The translations under genes were made by a program, and so were the position numbers. DNA of 64,000 nucleotides from Galdieria partita. Lineage: Eukaryota; Rhodophyta; Bangiophyceae; Galdieriales; Galdieriaceae. The stretch lies in assembly GCA_025991245.1 (NCBI GenBank), contig BQMJ01000001.1:1-64000 (forward strand). The letters are read 5' to 3'. Below the pieces are notes generated by a model. It had not been told where the DNA came from. It made no database searches and saw only the letters and a program-made list of their open reading frames with translations. Shown here in pieces: positions 49,216 through 59,849 of this stretch. Every line of letters starts with the position of its first letter. Positions within the stretch are counted from its first letter, which is position 1.

Positions 49216-51327
49216 TTATTGCCAACTCAAGAAACTGTGACGTACTCTTTGAACTAGACCGAGACCAAAGTTTTTCAAAACAGGTCGATCACTCGTAGAG
49301 AATGCTCTTTCTAGTCCATTCAATATTTCTCTGTCAATGAGCATTTCTACATCGCTTTCACAAAGAATAACAAGTTCACAATTAGGAGGAATTTCAAAAG
49401 AATTCCCTCCAATACGCATTCCACTCGTATAACATCGACTCTGATTACCCAACTCGTTTGCAACATTGAGTGCTAACTTTGTACTAACTATAATAAGCAT
49501 ACAATGATAAAATTCCAATGCTTGGGATAAAACTTGATCGTAAACAGGTTTAAGAAATTTCTTAGCTTCTTCAATAACATCTGACCAGCCGATTCCTTCC
49601 GATTTCCAACGACCTTTACAAGCTACTCCCACCATAAGAAATTTGAATTTAACGGGAGATTGTAACTTGAACATGATATCAGGACTATAAGAATTCGCTT
49701 CCTTTGGAATATAGACTTTGTCAAAACCAAGTGCTCCGTGAATAATCTCGTTCCATTCATTACTTGCATAAGTTTTCCGTTCCTTGCTTGATTCACTCCT
49801 TGCTTCACCACGACTAACCGACATCATGTAATGAAGAGGTGAAGGTCCATTGATAGGAAGTTTCATATCTTTCCATATGGCAGATAATCTACCCAACGAC
49901 TCCCTAAACTCATTTCGTACTTTGGACGAAAGTATCCAAACAAGTCGCATAGCAACAATTCCTTCAAATACTCGACATTTGGAAGCAAAGAAACAATCAA
50001 CTGGCTCTATATTAAGTGATCCTAAAAGTATCCTTTCTAACAAGGACAGAGATGTTAGCTCCTCAAAGATTCCAATAAATACTTTTGGAAGCAGCACTTG
50101 GAAAGTATTCATATCAATAGGATGTCGATAGAGTCCCATTTCAGTAACAGCATCAAATAAATAAGACCCCGAATTCAATCTGTCGTTTACGTTGAAAGGT
50201 ATACGATATAGTGCCATCATTAGTAGCATATCAAGCAAACTTCTTGTATCCTCATCCAAAGTTGATATACGTGTTACAAACGGCTCAGAGCAAACTGTTC
50301 TAAAACCATCCTCCTTCATACACGATAGACATTCATCTTTCAACGTAAAAGGCTGTCCTCTTGTTTGTACATAATTCAAAAGCATATTCACTGCACGAGT
50401 AAGCAAACCAGGAACTCCACCTGTATACTCCAATAGAGCCTCTGCCAATTCATTTACTGAAAAAGTAGAACTACATAGAATATCACAAACTCGATAATGA
50501 ACCTGTTCTTCGAGATGACTTTTTTCAAGGAATTCAACGATACTAGACGAGTTTAACGGTGATAACGAAATAAAATGTAATAACACCTTTGATACTGAAG
50601 CTGTATAATTCTTAATGCTTAAACCCTTGCTTTTCCCAACAACAATAAAGAATACATTGTCTTGTTTACAGAGTCCCCGAACAATACCAAAAAAGTCGTT
50701 GTATGGACGAACTCTACCCTCGTCATTCACTTCTAGATCAAAATATTGTCCTCTTGTATCCAACACACCAACTTCATCAAAAGCAACAAGAAGAAACTGA
50801 TCAGAAGAAATACCCAAAATCTTCCGCAGCTCAGGAAGTAAAAATTCTGGAAGAGGCGGGATTTTTTTGTATGCGTCTTGAGGACTCATAAGTGACAAAC
50901 CCTTCTGCTTACAAGCAAATCGGTATAATAAGTAGTAGACAGCCCACTCCAGGTTTCGCCTTTCTTCAATGGGATTGATGGGTTTGAGCTCTGTCATATC
51001 CACATAAAGTAAAACGGCTTCACGTAACTTGTCCAAAAACTCTTTCCTGGAAGGGTCTGAAGCAAAAGACGACAGGGAAGTTTCACGAAACCTCTGCACC
51101 AACTCCAAATAGCTTCGGCAAAACGTCGTTTTGCCGGAGCCAAATAAGTGGGGCGCAAATGGGACGGACAACCTGTAATTGAGGCCAGTTGTTTCAACCC
51201 TCAGCTGCCGTCTGTTGCGATAAAGCTCACAAAGTGTGTCTGTAACGTGGTAGACGTCGTCTTCACGGTCTACCACAATAGGCTCGAACGTGTCACGAAG
51301 AACCCCCCACTTTTCACCTAAACTCAT
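49216..51327 (-). CDS. Gene 4: intact P-loop NTPase with nuclease-like C-terminal domain
   Basis: A single uninterrupted frame of 703 aa with ATG at 51,327; the best preserved member of the cluster. A VVDREDDV motif comes first (about residues 18-25). Walker A is HLFGSGKT (60-67), whose first position is His rather than the usual Gly, and Walker B is LLVAFDE (179-185). IVVGKSKGLSI (228-238) may be a sensor segment, and GGVPGLL (303-309) resembles the lid region of STAND/AAA-type ATPases. The C-terminal part has Glu455, Asp550 and Ala569-Cys-Lys571, a PD-(D/E)XK-like pattern without its acidic or Gln residue. No signal peptide or membrane segment is visible. An archaeal-type ATPase origin, as proposed for ATPases of Galdieria, is an alternative to Crinkler/RHS kinship. 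Confidence 0.85.
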   Translation of the reverse strand: MSLGEKWGVLRDTFEPIVVDREDDVYHVTDTLCELYRNRRQLRVETTGLNYRLSVPFAPHLFGSGKTTFCRSYLELVQRFRETSLSSFASDPSRKEFLDKLREAVLLYVDMTELKPINPIEERRNLEWAVYYLLYRFACKQKGLSLMSPQDAYKKIPPLPEFLLPELRKILGISSDQFLLVAFDEVGVLDTRGQYFDLEVNDEGRVRPYNDFFGIVRGLCKQDNVFFIVVGKSKGLSIKNYTASVSKVLLHFISLSPLNSSSIVEFLEKSHLEEQVHYRVCDILCSSTFSVNELAEALLEYTGGVPGLLTRAVNMLLNYVQTRGQPFTLKDECLSCMKEDGFRTVCSEPFVTRISTLDEDTRSLLDMLLMMALYRIPFNVNDRLNSGSYLFDAVTEMGLYRHPIDMNTFQVLLPKVFIGIFEELTSLSLLERILLGSLNIEPVDCFFASKCRVFEGIVAMRLVWILSSKVRNEFRESLGRLSAIWKDMKLPINGPSPLHYMMSVSRGEARSESSKERKTYASNEWNEIIHGALGFDKVYIPKEANSYSPDIMFKLQSPVKFKFLMVGVACKGRWKSEGIGWSDVIEEAKKFLKPVYDQVLSQALEFYHCMLIIVSTKLALNVANELGNQSRCYTSGMRIGGNSFEIPPNCELVILCESDVEMLIDREILNGLERAFSTSDRPVLKNFGLGLVQRVRHSFLSWQ

Positions 51328-51574
51328 CGTCGCCCAAATTAAAATTTGTATGAGCAGTGAATTTGTTGTGCTAATTGCGTTACTTTCTTAGTACAACAAG
51401 TACTCAGATTAGACTCAAAGTAGAACAATAGCATGTCGTTTATGGAGGATAATCGTTACAAAACATTTTCTGTGTTTGGGCATGGATAGCAATATTGAAA
51501 GATTGAAAGGCATTCATACTAGAAGGATCAAATATTCCCTTGTCAACTGAGAGTCCGCAAGTTGTAGGATCTGA
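51328..51574. promoter_or_regulatory. Upstream region of gene 4
   Basis: About 250 bp separates gene 4 from a plus-strand coding-like stretch. It must hold the gene 4 promoter, but I see no element I can name. Confidence 0.3.
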
Positions 51575-51940
51575 TTGCCTTTTACGCATCTTGTGTTTGG
51601 GACATCAAAGGTTTCTCAAGTGTGGAATAACCAACTTTGCCTTACGAATGCGTGGGAGTGGAAAGCACGATTGGCCAACACGTCCAAACGTTTGCAACTT
51701 TTGAAAATGAGTTGGCCTGTCTGAGAGTGGAATAGGAGAGAAAATAGGAAAATTCCTCTAGATGCTCAACTCAACGAGACTTTATATATAGTGTTCGATT
51801 CTCTCCAAGTTCCTCACGGGATTCGCTTTCAGACTACACTTTTAGAATGGATGGGCAATGAAGCACTTGGTAGATTTCCAATTGGCCCTGATTTCCTCAA
51901 GTTTTTACTTTGTCCAGAAGAATGGCTTCAAATAGATTAA
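51575..51940 (+). pseudogene. F-box-like fragment with one in-frame stop
   Basis: One frame stays open from 51,575 to 51,937 apart from a single TGA at 51,722. The first part (VSQVWNNQLCLTNAWEWKAR) resembles the second half of an F-box, the short helical motif that binds SKP1 in SCF ubiquitin ligases. The second half is unrecognised. No start codon or upstream exon is evident. Either a decayed gene or part of a spliced gene. Confidence 0.35.
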
Positions 51941-52024
51941 AAGTCCTAAAGAAACTTTATTTGTATTTGTTTATTGACGAAATTCGGAACATTAAAACAG
52001 TTAAAGCCTGACAAAGGCACTCGA

Positions 52025-52234
52025 ATGTCTACTGTTTATCGTTCCTTTTTAGGAGTTTTATTGAGCTTTTTAGCTGTGTCTTTTGTACTCTTTATTTCCG
52101 CAGGGAGGTCGGACTCGACAACTAGTAGACAAGAAGATGCTATGCCTTTCTCGAATAGTATTCAATTTTCTTCGTTTGGATCCTTGTTCAGAAGAAACTG
52201 TAAAGTATTCGATACCAAATATGGAGTACAATAA
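52025..52234 (+). CDS. Small ORF with N-terminal signal-like segment
   Basis: An ATG opens 69 codons. Residues 7-24 (SFLGVLLSFLAVSFVLFI) form a strong hydrophobic core preceded by Arg, followed by a Ser/Thr-rich polar tail, the shape of a secreted or single-pass membrane peptide. No second copy is seen in the window and no family is recognised. Chance is possible in DNA this AT-rich. Confidence 0.3.
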   Translation: MSTVYRSFLGVLLSFLAVSFVLFISAGRSDSTTSRQEDAMPFSNSIQFSSFGSLFRRNCKVFDTKYGVQ

Positions 52235-52549
52235 CTAGTCAGTTTTAAAAGTACTTTTCCTAGTCATTGTAAAGGACATCGATGGTTCTTCAAACAAGTG
52301 TATGCAGTTGTATTCGTTAGTATATTATTGATTGATAGATGTGAAAGTTGGAATAGTTTTTGTGATATTTCAGAGGATGAAATAAAAAGGAAATGGAGAA
52401 AATGATTCCAAATTGTTCTCTGACAATAACTTTCTCTGGTATGATAGAGGAATCAAGGATTTCTGTTTCTTCTATGCTTTTTGTCATTATTTTAGAATTT
52501 TGTATTCCAATGAGAGATACTCCGTTTGATACTTTAGAGTCATTCTAAA
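52235..52549. other. Intergenic region before the gene 2-type remnant
   Basis: Short coding-like text (an open stretch at 52,441-52,548) but nothing recognisable. Confidence 0.25.
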
Positions 52550-53990
52550 TAATGTTTTGAACATTGCGAAACATTTTGGTGTTTGCTATCTGAACTGTTC
52601 GAGCAATGAACAAGGCAAAGACGGACAAACAACTCTTAGCCAAGCTGGAGAAACATTGTTCAAGTTGGTCTGTAGAAAGACTGTTTTGAAGGACATCAAA
52701 AGCTACTATCGAAAATTCACTCCTATTCGTTTTATTTGAATTTCGTTTTCGTCGACAAGTGGTAGTTTCAAATGTGCGATTATATTTACTCTTTATGTTT
52801 GAAGGTGTTTCTGTTCCAAACCAGGAGAATTGAGTATATTTCGACATAATTTTATAGAAGACTATCAATAGAATCTAGTAAACCGTTAGCAGCTTCAAGA
52901 TGGATCCTATTCTCACCTATGTTTCAGTATTTGGTTCGACAGTGAGTGGAATCAATACTTGTAGCGAAGAAACTTTTCACACTTGGAAAATATTTTTTGA
53001 AATATATTTATCAAAAGATGGAATGTTTGGTTTCATTCGACAGACCTGATGTTCTTATTCGAGTGACAGATATGAAAGACAATTCTTTCCTTGTTATTCA
53101 AGATGAATCTTCTTCAGAGCAAACACCGATGGAGACTGAAACCACTGAAGACAGAGTATATTTGATAGGTATTGCATTGAAGTGTTTTCAAGTTCTGGTG
53201 TTGGACGCTTAATGATTAAGGCAGAAGTTGCTAAATTTTTACATCCAGCAGTGTTATAGCTCGAATTGGAGCAGAATAATTTAAGAGCCATTCAGTTGAT
53301 TGTAAGCGATAAGTATACTGAAGAGGTTTCCAGGCAATTTAGGAATAATCAGAATTGGATATTGAATAGTGGAATTTATTATGAAGACGACAATAATAAT
53401 ATTGTTTACAGTTCTATCAACTCTGAGATACAACCACAGAATATACGAAAAGAATGGTTATGCATACCTCCTCATTGTCAAGTTGTAGTTTGTTCAACTA
53501 CATCTTTGCGAAACTTTTTAGGTCGCAAGGCTAGTGAAGAACTTGAAAGAGTGTTTGCAGACAATCCTGGATGGTTGGAACAACTGAAACCACTTTCTGA
53601 TTTGTTGAGCAATTCCTTTGTAGATTTATTAAGACGTATTCCATTTGACATTTGAAGAATCTGAAAGAAACAGTGGAATGATGGAAAAAAGGAATATTCG
53701 TCCAAGTATGGATATGCAAATGGAAGATACGAGAGGAGAATCAACTATTTCTGCTCCGAGCTCAGTACAACAAGTTTCTTTTAACGCTGGAAGAGAGCAA
53801 ACACCAATGGCAGCTGTGAATATTGGACATAGTATGTATGCGCCAACACAATCCTTTGTAGACTTTGAAAAAGTTCTTAATCGAAAATGCATTGATTCCT
53901 GAAGAGTATGCTGTCGATATGCGACTCTGTTGCATAGTGTTGTTGGAAATAATCGAAGCAAGGTCGATGAAAAATGACTGAGAGTCATTC
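52550..53990 (+). pseudogene. Decayed gene 2-type NTPase, C-terminal part
   Basis: Several open stretches in different frames match the second half of gene 2. A nuclease-like segment has DRPDVLIRV followed by LIGIALKC, in the place of the Asp and the xK motif. The longest stretch, 53,266-53,655, matches the region after the nuclease motif (IPPHCQVVVC, then LGRKASEELERVF). A MEDTRGE linker identical in type to that of gene 2 and a weak SAM-like remnant follow. No P-loop was found. The element is clearly broken in several places. Confidence 0.6.
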
Positions 53991-54969
53991 GAGTACACGA
54001 AGATCATCTCTTCTATATACTAGCAGCATTACGAGCTGATGAATTTGCGAACAACAGTCAATAACTTTGATACTTTACTTTATGGTGAATCGAACTCTAC
54101 ATTTCGTCGTTCATTACTTGTCGAAAGCCAATGTTAGGCATTTTGAAATATTATCGCTTTAAATTTGCATCATTGAACACTAGTAAAATTATCGTTCTTT
54201 CCTTCTATACAAAAAGAATCTATAGAAACACTCTAAAGAACAAACAGTCAGCAAATGTACAGTAGACAGTATACTCTCCATTGCAGACGACAATGAAATT
54301 ATAACATTACTTCAAATAGTCTATTTTCACAGAAAACCCGTTACTCCTCGACATGTATTATCGTAGAAAATTTGAGACTGCAAAAAATGAAAACTTGAAC
54401 CAATATCTTACACGAAAATAAATATATTGGAGCCACTTCTTTGTCATCGGAAGTGGTTAATTTTTGGCCTTTGTAAGAGTTGGACATTCATTCCTGTTGA
54501 CAAGGGTGGATACGTAAGCAATCAGCTGACAAAAGAGATGAATCCTTGTCACTTGCAAAAATGTTCATTAAAACTTGAACAACGAATGCTTTATTTGATG
54601 TAATGAGTATCCTATGAATTTCCAATTGTGCATTGAAAATGATCCAATATAAGCAACGTTACAGAACTTTGCAATAGTCATGTTTGAAATTAATTCTTAC
54701 ATTTGTTTTGGATTGTTAAACTAAGCTATCAGTTTGAAAAATAAATCTAAAGAATATCAAACTTTAAGAAAAATATTTTAGCTATGGCTCATTGGGAAAA
54801 TCACAGCTACAAATGCAATCAATCAGGTGATCATTCAATAAAGTAGATAGACGACAGACTAGCATCCACTTCCTTTGGAGATTTGTATGGAGAAACATAT
54901 ATAAAACGAACTCTGTCCGAACAATCTATACCGTTCGGATCTCTCACTACTACTCTTGAAAGTTTTGAA
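53991..54969. other. Intergenic region between two decayed NTPase copies
   Basis: AT-rich; I see no gene, RNA or repeat. Confidence 0.4.
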
Positions 54970-56900
54970 GCAACTTTCTTCCTTTGAGAATTTCTCATCT
55001 TCAAGGCCATTCATTCAATTTGATAACTTTGAGAGCTGGGCCTCGAATAGCATTCAAAAGTTGTGAAATTCGACACTCACTTTCTTCAAAATCGTGTTCA
55101 ATACGAGGGTTACCGTAATTATGATCTGAAAACGAAGCTATCGATCATTGAAAAAACCATATGGACCATTCTTCACGAGGCAAGTTTTTGTAATAGATAA
55201 AATTCCATCGAGCAAAGTTGGATGACATATATAACCACAACTCATCTGTCATCCAATCAATCATAGGGTCAATCAAAGTACCATCGAAGATCACCTGAAT
55301 GGAGTGAAAACGAATATTTCAGTTGATATCCCGGACACCATGTAAGCTATAGTAGGTTTTGATAGAGAACAAAAAAGTAACTTTTCATACAAGCTCCCTT
55401 TCAATGCTCCCAAACGTTTGCGATATTGATCGATCATATATCCTAATTTACCCTTCATAATACTTTAGCCAAGACTCCAATATGACATCCTCTGTTGGAA
55501 GATGTAAAACCTTCAAGGTTCGTCTTCCAAAACAACAACCAGAATCTTGTCACGATATGCAGTTTGTAGGATAAAATTTTGCCTTTATGAAAGAGTAAAG
55601 CTGATAATTCTTTGAAGAAAGATTTACAATCTCGTTCATTGAAACTCTCGATACAACCATTATATTTTCGACTTGCTTCTCTTCATAAATTTCTACCAAC
55701 TTCTTAAAGTCACAGGATGAATGTTTTCAATGAAATATTCTATTTGTCTTGGTACTTTTCCCATCTATGACATGACAGCTTCACGATTTCGGTCACTCAA
55801 GCAGGATACTCAGGCTGTCTTTCAAACTCTGCAAATTCTTCGTCACTTTATTGGTCAGTGAATGGAAGATAACACAATCCACCAACCATTGGGAGAGAAT
55901 CTTCAAACGTGTGAAGTAAAACAATCCCATAAGGTGCCTATGAAGATTACAATGAGAAAAGAGGATATTGAAGAATAATATCGAGCTAAAATTACCCTTG
56001 GAAGATTCAATACTCTAAGAGTCAAGAAATGACATAATTCATGAAGAGGTTTCTAAGTAAATGTATAAATGTAGACTCCTTCGTTTCTAAAAATTCTATT
56101 ATGCTCATCCATAATAAGCAAAATTTGGAGCCCTCACAACCATTTCGATGCAGTCTTTGACAGTCTCTGCTTTCCTTTGTTATTCCCAAGTCCAACAAAG
56201 ACATTCTCTGAATATTGGAGAGCCTTTCACAAACTCTACAAAAGCATATTTACAGCCAAATGGTTCCAATCGATCTTTGTTGAGATATTTGATCATAGAA
56301 AGATAAAGCTTAGCCATAGCAACTTCTTCTGGGTACTTTTGGCATAAAACATTTATTCCTCCAAAGTACTAAGCAAACCAACCCAAATAAAGTCCAAAAT
56401 GGCATAGTTCAACACTTTTCCCTAAATGAAAGGATTTGCGAGTCATTGCCACTGGTTGGTTTGACATTGCTTTCACAAGATGATGGCATCTCAAAGTCAA
56501 CCTTCTCAATAAGATTCTGAAGGGAAAGAATATCTGTTCCAAATATTTCGGTCTCAAAACAGTTGAGAAAGTCGATAGGGACACTACTATCTATCAAGGA
56601 ATAGTTCCACCATCCACTGGTTAGCAAGCCCAGCCACAACGAATATACTTTTCTCTCACACCGAATATGCTTTTTTCACAGATTTTCCTGAAAACGTGAA
56701 AGTTTGTCAGCGAGGCACTTGGAAAACGTTTCAACACTCACCATTGGAATCTTCTGGTCTACCCTTTGAAAAGTCTTTGTAGATTCCAAAGTTTTCCAAG
56801 AGCCAGTGAACTGCTATGTTTCTATTCTGGTATTGTCTTCAAGCCTGAATTCTATCTCGAGAGTCACTTGAACTCTTCATACTTCATGAATCCTATCGGA
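54970..56900 (-). pseudogene. Decayed full-length gene 1-type NTPase
   Basis: Scattered minus-strand segments follow the order of gene 1: LGKSVEL near 56,410 (Walker A region), MDEHNRIF near 56,105 (Walker B), TFEDSLPM near 55,890, and a nuclease-like part near 55,150-55,300 (IDPMIDWMTDELW, then WSIWFFQ). A GT...AG interval of about 65 bp just before the TFED segment sits where the intron of gene 1 lies. The copy is heavily degraded and is older than the fragments at 39 and 44 kb. The 5' end cannot be fixed and lies close to the 5S gene. Confidence 0.6.
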
Positions 56901-57073
56901 TGTAGTATATGTTGATACAAAGACAACTATGGGGTTCAACTTGTTGCACTCGTAATTTGTGATCCAATCTCCTTTACCGGATAAAAGTTATCTTTCTATT
57001 CTAGAATAGCAAATATTCCTACAAATATAAAGTAGCTTCCTCATTGACTTTTATAACCAAAAAGTAAGAGTAT

Positions 57074-57077
57074 AAAA
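57074..57077 (-). terminator. RNA polymerase III terminator of the 5S gene
   Basis: The transcript ends in a run of four T on the minus strand, the usual Pol III stop signal, directly at the end of the closing stem. Confidence 0.6.
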
Positions 57078-57196
57078 CGTACGGCACTTGGGGTTCCCGA
57101 GTGATCCCTCACCTCAGTACTAACCAAGCCTGAGGGCGCTTAGCTTCTGAATTCGAAATGGGTTCAGGCGCATGTGCCACTAGTATGGCCGTACGT
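57077..57196 (-). rRNA. 5S ribosomal RNA
   Basis: Exactly 120 nt on the minus strand. The ends pair as a 9-bp stem (ACGTACGGC with GCCGTACGT). The internal promoter is intact: a box A-like AAGCTAAGC and a box C-like GGTTAGTACT, followed by GGGATCACTCGGGAA in the usual place. It is a single copy here, not part of a visible rDNA array. It should be transcribed by RNA polymerase III and assemble into the large ribosomal subunit. Nothing indicates a pseudogene. Confidence 0.95.
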
Positions 57197-57596
57197 ACTC
57201 GAAAAGAATCTTTAAGAGTATTTATGTCGATGGATCATATTGAGTGCACAACAGAATACAATGTGATATTATGAAAAACAAGAGAAAGTATATCTCTTTC
57301 ACTCCAACATTCCATACATTCCTACAAAACTTGTCAAACAATTTAGAAAAAACCAATCAAGTTGACTTTGATGTTGCTTCACTGTAGTTGAAAAGACTTA
57401 TTGTGGATTTGTGGAGATTTGGAATCTTCATACTTTATATTCGCAAACTAAATGATGTCAAATATATTTCTTACAGGAAGCAATTTGATTTTTCTGTTTC
57501 TATTTTACTCCTAATTAACCTTACCATTTGTATAAAAATAACTGTGATCAATGGATCCATTTTTGTGGATAAATGAACGCCGTAAATAAACATTGT
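57197..57596. other. Intergenic region
   Basis: AT-rich upstream flank of the 5S gene; no other feature seen. Confidence 0.4.
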
Positions 57597-58080
57597 CTAA
57601 TACAATGAAGTAGTCAACATGGCTACATTCCTCATTGATTCTTTTTGTAATTTTGAAAGCGATAGACAAATTTCGATTTCACGTAAGGTTGAAATGGCTT
57701 CAATTGAGACAATATTGTATTTTGTTTCCAAATGCAACTTGATTCACTGCTGTTGCCTCAAATATAGCTAAAAGAGCTTCTTTGCTCTCGTCAATATGCC
57801 TGTGCACTTCAAGTGCTATCCTCAGGTAAAGGCAGGAAACAAGCAAGAATGGTGCAAATACTTTTCTACGATCAAAGTGGGTCCGATTGTGTTTTTGCAA
57901 ATCGGGACTCACTTTTGAAGTCCGTAGCTCAGTTGTCAAGGACAGTCTTTTCTCTCCACTTGTCAAACCCAAAACAGGCATTAGTTGGAAATTGATGAAG
58001 TGGCAAAGATCTTTAAAAAAATACTTGAATCAAATTGCAAATTCTTTTGTGCCTTATTTCAACGGCTTCTAGTTTCCTGT
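57597..58080 (-). pseudogene. Unidentified decayed or spliced coding region
   Basis: Minus-strand text is clearly protein-like: 57,700-57,981 is open for 93 codons from an ATG (…HIDESKEALLAIFEATA…), preceded and followed in other frames by more (IRHKRICNLI; STLREIEICLSLSKL) down to a stop at 57,597. No clean splice sites connect the pieces, so decay seems likelier than splicing. The family is not recognised. Confidence 0.4.
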
Positions 58081-58502
58081 ATATCTAATGAACTCTCTTA
58101 TGGAATTCTTTCGCATTAGCCTAGAGTCAAAGCCAATCTAACATTAGCAATGTCTCAAGAAGAAAACGAGACACTTCAATTGATATTAAAAGTCTCGATG
58201 TGTGAAAGCTCCATTTGGCTTGATCAGACTTTAAGTTTTATTCTATGGTTGTTTGCCAATTGGGAAGTAGCTTGATGAATAAGTTTCACAAGTAGAACTT
58301 GGTATAGAGAAAATACGGGACTCCGCTAACAAATATTGAAGAGGAACATGTTTCTTAGAGAATACAAGTTGGCCCTGTTTGTAAAGACTAAACGATCGCT
58401 ACCAGCATAGAAAGAATTTCTCGCCGAATACGAAGAATGACTACTTATTGCTCCAACAATGCCATAATGAGAAGAATGAAAAGGATACCACTCTTTCCGC
58501 TT

Positions 58503-59430
58503 TTAAAGTTTATATTCTTCAGCCGGTGCAAACACGCTATGTCTTTTCTGTTTCTTGTCATGTTTTTCATAGTTTCGAAATTTTTCAGATGCGGAATCAA
58601 AGACTTCTTCTATAGGTTCCTCGGTCAAAGAATCGACCTCTGTAACAACAACATCGTCCTTTTCCTGATTCTCCTATACATAACAATATTACATAATGTA
58701 TACGAGACTGAAGAAAAACTCGCATTATTTTCTAGACTCATGTCGTCTGTGTCTAAGAAGTTTCCAAATGGTAGAATTTGCCTTTCAGACTCTTCAAGTT
58801 ATCATCTCTATCTTCTTCTTTCATAAATTTTTTCCTTGTCACCAATTTCGGCTACAAAAGTCGCCAAATTGATCTTTTATAAACTATAGTTTTGGAGAAA
58901 AATATTTAGAAGCATACATAGAAAAGATGAATTGTTCGATTTCAATATTTGTGAAGATAATGACACCCTTTCAATTTTGTTCCTATTTGAGGAAAAAAGA
59001 GTCATTTAACACAGTAAATTCGAAAGACAAACCAATTCTGCTGGCAAAATCTTTGCAAGATTGAACTCAGAGAAAGTCTTTCAGAGTGTTTCTCGAGTAG
59101 ACTGGCGTTTCACATAAATCCAGCATTTTAAAGGAAATATAGCTACACGGGTAAAAAGGGTGACTCAGCACTTCAAATTCCACGAAGCAAGAGATAATGA
59201 CGTTTGCTTTTAGAGGATCCATAACATATCCATTATATTCTACAGATTGGCCAAAGGAGCAGTCAGACACTGTGTTTGAGTGCTCTTCACTTTCTAAAGA
59301 AAAGGAACATTAAGGTAGATATTATGAGCATGGAGGCGAGCCTTGTTCTGGGAAACATATAGAGGGATAAGAAAGTTTCTTTTAGTACTGATTGTGTGTG
59401 TTATCGCGATATAATGAAATGACACTTGTT
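58503..59430 (-). pseudogene. Decayed MAK21/NOC1/CEBPZ-like gene (CBF domain)
   Basis: On the minus strand, 59,067-59,300 reads as the end of a CBF/Mak21 domain: YNGYVMDPLKAN, then LSHPFYP and TPVYSRNTLKDF, matching the family's DP..AN, HP..P and YSG.PL.DF signatures. An in-frame stop interrupts the following FLDRF-like segment. At 58,503-58,690 an acidic and then basic tail ends HSVFAPAEEYKL, as family members do. MAK21 proteins act in 60S ribosome assembly, so an intact copy would be expected elsewhere. Recognition is by motif only. Confidence 0.5.
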
Positions 59431-59849
59431 CATCCCCAATATGGAAGAAACTGAATGTATACTCTCTAAGTTCTTTGCTACTGTTGAGTGAAGTTCATTC
59501 TATCTGGTGAAAGTCTTCTTACACTGATTCTTTAATACATCTTTTTCTATTGATTTTTTTACTTCTGAGTTATAACCTGATATTTTAATATTTCTCTTTT
59601 ACCCCCGACAAAGACATTGTTTATGATACTGTACAACATCTTTATTCTTTTTGTTAAAAATCAATGCTTTTCATAGTTTCCATTCTTTTTGTGATCATTG
59701 GACTCGTTTGTTGGATTCAACTTTTACTTTTTCAATATTCTTTTATAAAACACAGTAAAAATCGATAAATTGCAAAGTTCTTTATGCATCTTGCTGTGTT
59801 TCTCAAATTCAAAGACTGCTTTTCCTATGAAATTGGGCTCTGGTTCAAC

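Noticed and set aside
35192-56900. Reading the NTPases as ordinary plant-type NLR immune receptors
   Set aside because: There are no leucine-rich, WD or TPR repeats and no NB-ARC signatures beyond the P-loop. The C-terminal region resembles a nuclease fold instead.
58437-58826. 129-codon plus-strand membrane-like ORF
   Set aside because: It lies antisense to the acidic/basic tail of the MAK21-like remnant, which explains the open frame.
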